Source: Rheinheimera sp.
Lineage (GTDB): Bacteria > Pseudomonadota > Gammaproteobacteria > Enterobacterales > Alteromonadaceae
Direction: 5' to 3'
Assembly (NCBI GenBank): GCA_003543135.1
Contig: DPJG01000023.1
Coordinates: 1 to 64,000 of the forward strand
Length of the DNA stretch: 64,000 nucleotides
In this document: positions 57,757 through 64,000 of the stretch, in pieces
How the letters are laid out: every line of letters starts with the position of its first letter
Numbering within the stretch: position 1 is the first letter of the stretch
Position numbers and translations under genes: made by a program
The notes under the pieces: model-generated
The model's input: only the letters and a program-made list of their open reading frames with translations
Databases searched by the model: none
What the model was told of the DNA's origin: nothing

Positions 57757-58652
57757 ACAGGCAGCTTCCGCCCTGGCTTGAAGCAACACAGTTACAGCTT
57801 GGCACACTGGCATTAGCAGGGCAGTTGCATCATGCGCTTTTGCTGACCGGAGCCGCCGGTGTCGGCAAACACCTGCTTGCAGCAGAGCTGGCGCAGCTGC
57901 TGCTGTGCAGTCAGCCAACGGCAGTGGGAGGCTGTGGCCAATGCAAAAGCTGCTTGCTGGTGAAAGCCGGACATCATCCGGATTTACTGCACTTACAAAG
58001 TGAAACCAGCCTGGGTGTCGATGCGGTGCGCGAACTCAGCCATTTTATGCAGGGCTCGCCGCAGCAAGGTGGTGCACGGGTTGTGTTGCTGCCACAGGCA
58101 CACAAAATGACCGAAGCCGCCGCCAATGCGTTATTAAAAACACTGGAAGAACCTGGCGCTAATAGCTTTTTATTGTTGCAAACAGCTTATGAGCAGCAGC
58201 TATTGCCCACTATTTTAAGTCGCTGTCAAAAATGGTTGATAGCGCCGGTGCCAGCGCCGGTTGCCATGCAATGGCTTTCGGCGCAAACTAATCTTGCTGT
58301 TCCGGATTTTTTACTGAGTTTTTGTGAAGGTGCACCGCTAAAAGCGCTTGGATTGTTAGAGTCTGGTACTGCAGCAGAAATTTCCACCTTGCTACAACAG
58401 CTCAGCGCTTATCTTCGTGCTGAACAGGCATTGCCTGAGCTGGTGAAAAGGCTGGAACAGTTTGGCGATACTGCGGCGTTATTCAGCTACTTTGTGCGCC
58501 AGCAGCTGCTATCGGCACCACAACAGGCAAAACCACAGGCGCTGTTTGAACGGCTGGCACAATGGTGCCGTGACGAACAGCAAATTTTGGGGCAGAATAA
58601 GAACTTAGCACTCACTGCCTTGTTATTGGACTTGCCCGTATTACTGCGCTGA
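57753..58652 (+). CDS. holB: DNA polymerase III, delta' subunit
   Basis: This 299-aa clamp-loader subunit has a degenerate P-loop GAAGVGKH (33-40), a zinc site built from [27 protein letters not shown] and SRCQKW (SRC motif). It helps load the sliding clamp in the replisome. The start is GTG, overlapping the tmk stop by 4 bases. The C-terminal domain is divergent, as usual for this subunit. Confidence 0.94.
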   Translation: MNRQLPPWLEATQLQLGTLALAGQLHHALLLTGAAGVGKHLLAAELAQLLLCSQPTAVGGCGQCKSCLLVKAGHHPDLLHLQSETSLGVDAVRELSHFMQGSPQQGGARVVLLPQAHKMTEAAANALLKTLEEPGANSFLLLQTAYEQQLLPTILSRCQKWLIAPVPAPVAMQWLSAQTNLAVPDFLLSFCEGAPLKALGLLESGTAAEISTLLQQLSAYLRAEQALPELVKRLEQFGDTAALFSYFVRQQLLSAPQQAKPQALFERLAQWCRDEQQILGQNKNLALTALLLDLPVLLR

Positions 58653-58663
58653 GAGAGGAATAA

Positions 58664-58990
58664 ATGGAAGAAATCCCACTGGACTTTTTAGACATCAAAG
58701 AACTGAACCGTGCTTATATGCCGTTTCTGAAACAAGGTGGGTTGTTTGTCCGTACCGCGCGCCAATATAAAATTGGCCAGTCCCTGGCGCTGTTGGTGAC
58801 ATTACCGGACGCGCTGGAGGCGATGCCGGTGTCAGGCAAAGTGGCCTGGTTAACACCACATGGTGCACAAAATAACAGCCCGGCCGGTATAGGTGTGGCT
58901 TTTATTGACGACAAACTTGGTCTTCGCGACAAAATCGAAAAACTGATCAGCGGTTTGCAGGAATCAACCGAGCCTACCTACACACTGTAA
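58664..58990 (+). CDS. pilZ: PilZ domain protein
   Basis: This 108-aa protein is the type IV pilus PilZ found after holB in gammaproteobacteria: LNRAYMPFLKQGGLFVRT, GKVAWLTPHGAQ and GIGVAFID. It lacks the N-terminal RxxxR motif needed for c-di-GMP binding, so it should be the non-binding type that works with PilF/FimX-like partners. GAGAGGAATAA is a good ribosome site. No other pilus genes are in the window. Confidence 0.9.
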   Translation: MEEIPLDFLDIKELNRAYMPFLKQGGLFVRTARQYKIGQSLALLVTLPDALEAMPVSGKVAWLTPHGAQNNSPAGIGVAFIDDKLGLRDKIEKLISGLQESTEPTYTL

Positions 58991-59130
58991 CAGTGACAGC
59001 GTGGCGCCTCTTCAGCTAAGATCGCGCCCGTTCCGCCATCCTGAAATCATCAAACCTGCCGGAATATTGGTTTCTTTTAAAAACATCTGCAGTCTGTTTT
59101 ATATTGCCCATAGCACACGGAGATATTGTT

Positions 59131-59913
59131 TTGTTTGTTGATTCCCATTGTCACCTGGATCGTCTGGAATTGGAAAAGTTAGGCACGGATTTACCCGCAG
59201 TGCTTGCCACAGCGAAGGCGCAGCAGGTTGAGCATATGCTCTGCGTATCCGTCAGCCTTGCCGAGTTTCCAGCCATGGCGGCGCTGGTACAGGATTACCC
59301 CCAGGTGTCAATTTCTTGTGGTGAACACCCGCTGCATCAAACCGATGTGCTGGACGCTGAGCTTTTAGCGCAACTGGCTGCCGATCCGCATGTTGTGGCG
59401 GTAGGGGAGACGGGACTTGATTATTTTTATAGCCCGGACACAAAACAACTGCAGCAGGATGCGTTTATCCGGCATATCGAGGTGGCGAACAAGGTCAATA
59501 AACCGCTGATAGTTCACACCAGGGACGCGAAAGCCGACACTTTAGCCATATTGCGGCAATATCAGGCACAAAATTGTGGTGGGGTGCTGCATTGTTTTAC
59601 TGAAGATTGGGATACAGCAAAGGCGGCGCTTGATCTTGGTTTTTATATTTCGTTTTCCGGCATTATGACCTTTAAAAATGCTTCACCACTTCGTGAAGTG
59701 GTGAAGCAGGTTCCGCTGGATCGGCTGTTGATAGAAACCGACTCTCCTTATCTGTCCCCGGTGCCTTATCGTGGCAAAACCAATCAGCCCGCCTATGTCA
59801 CTGCTGTTGGCGCTGCTGTGGCAGAACTGAAAGGCGTAACCGTGGAACAGCTTGCGCATCAAACCACGGAAAACTTTTACCGTTTGTTTTCTTTGGTTAA
59901 AAAGCCGAGTTAA
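59131..59913 (+). CDS. TatD family metal-dependent hydrolase (YcfH-like)
   Basis: This 260-aa TIM-barrel protein has the metal ligands in FVDSHCHLD (His6, His8), GETGLDYFY, HTRDA, HCFTED and ETDSPYL. TatD-type proteins act as deoxyribonucleases or deacylases. I chose the TTG at 59131: GGAGA (59119-59123) is 7 bases upstream, giving M-F-V-D-S-H as in relatives. There is no ATG in this region; a TTG nine codons earlier has no ribosome site. It closes the fab-holB-pilZ run, as ycfH does in E. coli. Confidence 0.92.
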   Translation: MFVDSHCHLDRLELEKLGTDLPAVLATAKAQQVEHMLCVSVSLAEFPAMAALVQDYPQVSISCGEHPLHQTDVLDAELLAQLAADPHVVAVGETGLDYFYSPDTKQLQQDAFIRHIEVANKVNKPLIVHTRDAKADTLAILRQYQAQNCGGVLHCFTEDWDTAKAALDLGFYISFSGIMTFKNASPLREVVKQVPLDRLLIETDSPYLSPVPYRGKTNQPAYVTAVGAAVAELKGVTVEQLAHQTTENFYRLFSLVKKPS

Positions 59914-60440
59914 ATAAATCAGTTAGCTCTAAAAGAAAAGAAGCCCAGAACCAATCCGCATTGTTCTGGGCCTAGGGGAATGGCTCATTAACTGAGCCGT
60001 GCGCTACCGGTGGAACACTGCCAAAGTGCAGTGTGACATAAGCTTCAGTGTAGCCAAGCGCACAAAAAATGCTCAGCAGTAAAAGGTGCAACAGAGCGTT
60101 GAAAAGGTGAAGAATTTGTAAGTTTCCCCAAAGTTGCTCCCAACTTATGCAAGGGTTATCCCCAGCTTGTTCAGTGCAAGCCAATAACGGCGCGATAGTC
60201 CCTGTTTGAGATCCAAATCTAAGTATTATTTTTTATTCTGCCACGCTATTGGTTGTCTGTTTTATAATCAAAAATAATCTAAAAAAAATTTCTTAAAGCT
60301 GTGCTTCAAGCCAAACGGCAAAAATTTTTTACATACCCTCAGCGCTTCTCAGTCTAAAAATAACAGCAACTTTGTGTGTTTTGTCGACAATTGTGTTGAC
60401 GAAAGTGGTTGTAAAAGGTAAAAAGGCACCATTCATTCTG
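59914..60440 (-). ncRNA. Gene-free stretch with candidate structured RNA (about 59940-60200)
   Basis: No convincing ORF lies between tatD and prpR. Four hairpins follow each other, read on the minus strand: AAGTTG/CAACTT with loop GGAG (60131-60146), ACACTGC/GCAGTGT (60015-60034), GGCTCA/TGAGCC (59982-59998) and GCCCAGAAC/GTTCTGGGC (59943-59971). The last is followed on the minus strand by a T/C-rich tail (TTCTTTTCTTTTAG), as in a terminator. This suggests a minus-strand small RNA, but I recognise no known family. The left part, 60200-60380, is AT-rich with no clear feature. Confidence 0.3.
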
Positions 60441-60453
60441 AATTGTCGACAAT
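60381..60453 (+). promoter_or_regulatory. Two palindromic operators and promoter of prpR
   Basis: TTGTCGACAA occurs at 60381-60390 and again, extended to ATTGTCGACAAT, at 60442-60453. Both are perfect palindromes, as expected for a GntR/FadR-type dimer. Between them TTGACG (60396-60401) and TAAAAA (60419-60424), 17 bases apart, could be the -35 and -10. The second operator ends 3 bases before the prpR ATG, where a ribosome site would be expected. Confidence 0.65.
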
Positions 60454-60456
60454 ATT

Positions 60457-61134
60457 ATGCAAAGCCCCATTTGGCGTGATCCTGTTACCGCCGCTGATCG
60501 TGTGCTGCTGGAAATCCAAAAAGCCATTGTCGAAGGCCAGATAGCGCCAGGCAGCAAAATTTCTGAACCTGAGCTTGCCAAAAAGTATGATCTAAGCCGG
60601 GCGCCGCTCAGGGAAGCCTTAGCCAGACTGGAGCGTTGTCACTTAATTGAACGTACTCCAAATGCTGGCGCCAGAGTGGTGAAGTTATCGGTTGCTGGCC
60701 TGATTTCGTTGTATCAGCTTAGGGAAACGCTGGAAGGTTTGGCCTGTCGTCTGGCGGCAGAGCATATGTCGGATGATGAAATTGCTCAGGTGCAGCAGCT
60801 GCTGGATCAGCATTTGTCGACACAAAGAGTGCGCGAAGGTGAAAGTTATTATCAGGAAGCAGGGGATGTCGACTTTCACTACCGCATTATTCTGGGCAGT
60901 AAAAACCCGTATTTAATCAATTTGTTATGTGACGAGTTGTATTTTCTGGTGCGGATGTACCGGGTGCAACTTGGCATGAATGGTCCGAGGGTATCGCGGG
61001 CATTTGACGAACATAAAGCTATTATCAATGCCATTGCCAACCGTGATGGTGAATTGGCCGATTTATTGATGCGCCGTCATATAGGTGCATCCAGACGCAA
61101 TATTGAACAACATTTTAAGCAACAGGGGAATTAA
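60457..61134 (+). CDS. prpR: GntR family regulator of propionate catabolism
   Basis: This 225-aa protein has an N-terminal winged helix (residues about 10-75: [42 protein letters not shown] in pieces) and a C-terminal FCD domain with the metal-binding pattern D-x-x-FH (DVDFHYRII) and later His residues ([17 protein letters not shown]). FadR-type regulators sense organic acids; here methylcitrate or propionyl-CoA is likely. It is one base upstream of prpB, so it is the first gene of the operon. No Shine-Dalgarno precedes the ATG; the second operator occupies that place. Confidence 0.9.
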   Translation: MQSPIWRDPVTAADRVLLEIQKAIVEGQIAPGSKISEPELAKKYDLSRAPLREALARLERCHLIERTPNAGARVVKLSVAGLISLYQLRETLEGLACRLAAEHMSDDEIAQVQQLLDQHLSTQRVREGESYYQEAGDVDFHYRIILGSKNPYLINLLCDELYFLVRMYRVQLGMNGPRVSRAFDEHKAIINAIANRDGELADLLMRRHIGASRRNIEQHFKQQGN

Positions 61135-61135
61135 C

Positions 61136-62023
61136 ATGGCAACAGCAAGCGCAGGTCTGAAACTTCGTCAGGCCATTACCGCACATAACCCACTGCAACT
61201 GGTGGGCACTATTAACGCTTACACCGCCATGATGGCCGAGCGGGTTGGTCACCAGGCCCTGTATTTATCAGGTGCCGGAGTGGCAAACGCCTCTTTTGGT
61301 TTGCCGGATTTAGGCATGACATCGCTGAACGACGTCTGTGAAGACATTCGCCGCATCACAGGCGCCACATCTTTACCTCTGTTGGTAGATGCCGACACTG
61401 GTTGGGGTGGTGCTTTTAATATTGCCCGTACCGTCAAAGAGATGACCCGTGCCGGCGCTGCCGGTTTTCATATTGAAGATCAGGTGATGCAAAAACGTTG
61501 TGGTCATAGACCCAACAAAGAAATTGTGTCGTTGGAAGAGATGGTTGACCGGGTCAAAGCTTCGGTGGATGCCAGAACCGACGAAAACTTCTTTATTATG
61601 GCGCGCACTGATGCGCTGCAGCAGCAAGGTTTACAGGCGGCCATCGAACGGGCCCAGGCTTGTGTCGAAGCGGGCGCTGATGCCATTTTTGCTGAAGCTG
61701 TGTATACGCTGGAGCAATACAAGGCTTTTACCGATGTGATTAAAGTGCCGGTGCTTGCCAATATCACTGAGTTTGGTCAGACACCACTGTTTAATAAACA
61801 AGAGCTGGCCGATGTTGGCGTGAAGATGGTGTTGTATCCGCTCAGTGCCTTCCGTGCGATGAACAAAGCAGCGCTGAATGTGTATCAGCACATTCTGGCT
61901 GACGGCGACCAAAAAGCCGTGATCGACAGCATGCAAACCCGGATGGAGCTGTACGATTTTCTGAATTATCACAGCTACGAGCAAAAGCTCGATGCACTTT
62001 TTGCTGAAAATAAAAACAAATAA
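61136..62023 (+). CDS. prpB: 2-methylisocitrate lyase
   Basis: This 295-aa protein of the ICL/PEPM family has DADTGWGG (metal site), catalytic Cys122 in [11 protein letters not shown] and ADAIFAEAV. It splits 2-methylisocitrate to pyruvate and succinate. I chose ATG 61136 (AGGGGAATTA upstream, one base after the prpR stop) over an in-frame upstream start. The 132-base gap to prpC shows no gene. Confidence 0.96.
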   Translation: MATASAGLKLRQAITAHNPLQLVGTINAYTAMMAERVGHQALYLSGAGVANASFGLPDLGMTSLNDVCEDIRRITGATSLPLLVDADTGWGGAFNIARTVKEMTRAGAAGFHIEDQVMQKRCGHRPNKEIVSLEEMVDRVKASVDARTDENFFIMARTDALQQQGLQAAIERAQACVEAGADAIFAEAVYTLEQYKAFTDVIKVPVLANITEFGQTPLFNKQELADVGVKMVLYPLSAFRAMNKAALNVYQHILADGDQKAVIDSMQTRMELYDFLNYHSYEQKLDALFAENKNK

Positions 62024-62155
62024 CAGCAAATGGCTGCAACTTGCTTGTATTTGCAGCAGCAAACGGGAATAGCGGCAGGTGTTCACAATATCTCTGTACC
62101 TGCCGATGCAATCTTGAATCAATTTTAAGCATCAACATTCAAAGGGGAGTTACCC

Positions 62156-63286
62156 ATGGCAAATGCAAAAGAGTTAACAGGCGCAGGCCTGCGTGGTCAA
62201 ATCGCAGGTAAAACCGCTTTATCCACTGTAGGTAAAACAGGTTCTGGCCTGACGTACCGCGGTTATGACGTAAAAGATTTAGCGGCGCATTGTGAATTTG
62301 AAGAAGTGGCCTATCTGATTTTAAAAGGTGAGTTACCAACAGAAGCACAACTTGCTGCTTATAAAAGCAAACTGAAAGCCATGCGCAGTCTGCCACAGGC
62401 ACTCAAAGAAGTGCTGGAGCGTATTCCGGCTTCTGCCCATCCGATGGATGTGATGCGTACCGGCTGCTCTATGCTGGGCAATCTGGAAACAGAACAATCC
62501 TTTGCAGAGCAGCAGGACGCGACAGACCGAATGCTGGCGATTTTCCCGGGCCTGATTAACTACTGGTACAACTACAGCCACCATGGCAAACGAATTGACG
62601 TGGAAACAGCCGCTGATTCTATTGCAGAGCAGTTCCTCTGGACTTTACACGGTGAAAAACCGCAGGCGCTGCATACCCAGGTCATGCAGGCTTCATTAAT
62701 TTTATACGCCGAGCATGAATTTAACGCTTCGACTTTTACCGCCCGTGTTTGTGCTTCAACCTTGTCAGATATGCATTCCTGCATCACAGGCGCTATTGGT
62801 TCACTGCGCGGTCCACTGCACGGTGGTGCCAATGAAGCGGCAATGGAACTGATTGAGAAGATGCAAAACCCGGATCATGCCGAAGAAACCTTAATGGGTA
62901 TGCTGGCACGCAAAGACAAAATTATGGGTTTTGGCCATGCAATTTACGCAGAATCAGACCCACGTAACGCCGTGATCAAAGCCTGGTCGGAAAAACTGGC
63001 CGCAGCTAATGGTGACACCAAACTTTATGATGTGTCAGTGCGCTGTGAAGCGGTGATGTGGCGTGAGAAAAAACTGTTCTGTAATGCCGACTTTTTCCAT
63101 GCCTCGGCCTACAACTATATGGGCATTCCAACCAAATTGTTTACACCGATTTTTGTTTGCTCACGTTTAACCGGCTGGGCCGCTCATGTGATGGAGCAGC
63201 GGGCTGACAACCGTATTATCCGGCCAAGTGCTGAATATACCGGTGTGGAGCCGCGTGAAGTCACGCCTATTGCACAGCGCGGCTAA
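62156..63286 (+). CDS. prpC: 2-methylcitrate synthase
   Basis: This 376-aa citrate-synthase-fold enzyme has GLTYRGYDVKDLA, the catalytic His in LHGGANEAAM and in FGHAIYAESDPR, and the C-terminal NRIIRPSAEYTG. It condenses propionyl-CoA with oxaloacetate. AAAGGGGAGTTACCC gives a strong ribosome site. The length and place after prpB separate it from the TCA-cycle citrate synthase. Confidence 0.96.
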   Translation: MANAKELTGAGLRGQIAGKTALSTVGKTGSGLTYRGYDVKDLAAHCEFEEVAYLILKGELPTEAQLAAYKSKLKAMRSLPQALKEVLERIPASAHPMDVMRTGCSMLGNLETEQSFAEQQDATDRMLAIFPGLINYWYNYSHHGKRIDVETAADSIAEQFLWTLHGEKPQALHTQVMQASLILYAEHEFNASTFTARVCASTLSDMHSCITGAIGSLRGPLHGGANEAAMELIEKMQNPDHAEETLMGMLARKDKIMGFGHAIYAESDPRNAVIKAWSEKLAAANGDTKLYDVSVRCEAVMWREKKLFCNADFFHASAYNYMGIPTKLFTPIFVCSRLTGWAAHVMEQRADNRIIRPSAEYTGVEPREVTPIAQRG

Positions 63287-63294
63287 TCAACCAT

Positions 63295-63320
63295 AAAGGG
63301 ACGCAAAGCGTCCCTTTTGG
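63295..63320 (+). terminator. Terminator-like hairpin between prpC and acnD
   Basis: AAAGGGACGC (63295-63304) pairs perfectly with GCGTCCCTTT (63308-63317) around AAA and ends in TTTT. It lies inside the operon, 65 bases before acnD, and may lower read-through. Confidence 0.7.
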
Positions 63321-63382
63321 CTTGATGCTGCTTATCGCTCAATTTTTTTGGGCAGCAACAGTTGCTGCTCTGGAAGCTAAAA

Positions 63383-64000
63383 ATGAATACTCAATATCGC
63401 AAGCCGCTTGCCGGCACGCAGTTAGACTATTTTGATGCCCGCGAGGCCGTCAATAACATCAGCCCTGGCGCCTGGGAAACCTTGCCTTATACCAGCCGTG
63501 TCCATGCGGAAAACCTGGTGCGCCGTGCAGATCCTGCCCAGTTAAATGCCTATTTAAGCCAGCTGATTGAACGCAAACAAGAGCTGGATTTTCCCTGGTT
63601 TCCGGCTCGAGTGGTGTGTCATGACATTCTTGGCCAAACTGCGCTTGTGGATTTAGCTGGCTTGCGTGACGCCATCGCCCAGATGGGCGGCGACCCTGCC
63701 AAAGTAAACCCTGTGGTGCCAACCCAGCTGATTGTTGACCATTCACTGGCGGTTGAGCATGGCGGTTTTGAAAAAGACGCTTTTGACAAAAACCGCGCTA
63801 TTGAAGACAGACGCAACGACGACAGATTCCATTTTATTAACTGGACAAAAAAAGCCTTTAAAAACGTTGATGTGATACCGCCTGGCAACGGCATTATGCA
63901 TCAGATCAATTTAGAACGGATGTCGCCGGTGATCCATGCCATTGATGGTGTGGCTTTCCCCGACACTTTGGTCGGCACCGACAGCCATACCCCGCACGTG
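63383..64000 (+). CDS. acnD: 2-methylcitrate dehydratase AcnD, Fe/S-dependent (partial, 3' end outside window)
   Basis: The reading frame from ATG 63383 is open to the window edge (206 codons). It begins MNTQYRKPLAGTQLDYFDAR and includes SRVHAENLVRR, VCHDILGQTALVDLAGLRDA, NPVVPTQLIVDHSLAVE and VGTDSHTPHV, the aconitase N-terminal pattern in the AcnD form. AcnD with PrpF converts 2-methylcitrate to 2-methyl-cis-aconitate. TGGAAG precedes the start. The cluster-binding Cys residues and prpF should lie beyond the edge. Confidence 0.95.
   Translation, partial: MNTQYRKPLAGTQLDYFDAREAVNNISPGAWETLPYTSRVHAENLVRRADPAQLNAYLSQLIERKQELDFPWFPARVVCHDILGQTALVDLAGLRDAIAQMGGDPAKVNPVVPTQLIVDHSLAVEHGGFEKDAFDKNRAIEDRRNDDRFHFINWTKKAFKNVDVIPPGNGIMHQINLERMSPVIHAIDGVAFPDTLVGTDSHTPHV

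Noticed and set aside
60155-60165. DnaA-box-like TTATCCCCA near a gene-free AT-rich stretch
   Set aside because: A single imperfect box, with no cluster and no dnaA, gidA or mioC neighbours, does not make an origin.
59972-60184. 70-codon minus-strand ORF with a hydrophobic centre
   Set aside because: It starts at TTG with no ribosome site, resembles nothing I know, and overlaps the hairpins better explained as RNA structure.
1-64000. CRISPR arrays, insertion sequences, prophage or toxin-antitoxin genes
   Set aside because: I saw no regularly spaced direct repeats, transposase, integrase or toxin-like ORFs.

Overview
The window reads as a chromosomal segment of a free-living, aerobic gammaproteobacterium of the Alteromonadales type. 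Rheinheimera, Alishewanella or a Shewanella relative would fit. This rests on gene order shared with E. coli and Shewanella (divergent MATE pump/ribE, thrS-infC-rpmI-rplT, divergent rne/rluC, yceF-yceD-rpmF-plsX-fab) and on the liu, ivd and prp clusters for branched-chain amino acid and propionate use. Genus is inference. I saw no insertion sequence, prophage, CRISPR array or defence island; nearly all of the sequence is gene-dense core genome.

Layout. 1-5.3 kb: 5' end of a tRNA, a DUF3080 lipoprotein, a MATE pump, riboflavin synthase, a small zinc-ribbon protein, a hexitol-phosphatase-like HAD enzyme and a fructosamine-kinase-like protein. 5.4-8.7 kb: thrS-infC-rpmI-rplT, with a leader that appears to imitate two tRNA-Thr anticodon arms and an AUU start for infC. 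8.7-20 kb: a potassium channel, an NlpE/META lipoprotein, a hydrolase, a divergent TonB-dependent receptor/dipeptidyl-peptidase pair, D-lactate dehydrogenase, glutathione peroxidase, a 3-hydroxyisobutyrate-dehydrogenase paralogue and an unknown membrane protein.

20-37.4 kb is the metabolic heart. A minus-strand operon liuR-liuA-liuB-liuC-liuD-liuE-scoA-scoB degrades isovaleryl-CoA (leucine) to acetyl-CoA and acetoacetyl-CoA. It is divergent from the plus-strand operon ivdABCDEFG, which degrades isobutyryl-CoA and 2-methylbutyryl-CoA (valine, isoleucine). LiuR-like palindromes lie in front of both. The propionyl-CoA produced would feed the 2-methylcitrate cycle, whose genes prpR-prpB-prpC-acnD begin at 60.4 kb and run off the right edge. 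The branched-chain keto-acid dehydrogenase that should feed these pathways is not in the window.

37.5-42.7 kb: purC, then five plus-strand genes of poorly defined role (methyltransferase with a Cys-rich head, CPBP protease, small membrane protein, FMN reductase, lysophospholipase-like hydrolase). 42.8-48.8 kb: rne with a long 5' region, rluC, a HAD phosphatase and yceF. 48.9-59.9 kb: the conserved run yceD-rpmF-plsX-fabH-fabD-fabG-acpP-fabF-pabC-mltG-tmk-holB-pilZ-tatD. 59.9-60.5 kb: a gene-free stretch with several hairpins, possibly an unannotated RNA, followed by two palindromic operators in front of prpR.

The most interesting items are regulatory or subtle: the thrS operator, a Glu in place of the catalytic Asp in the fructosamine-kinase-like protein, an inverted-repeat element inside the liu operon, repeated hairpins inside the ivd operon, the PrpR operators and the possible RNA at 60 kb. 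I found no clear evidence of a wholly new multi-gene system.
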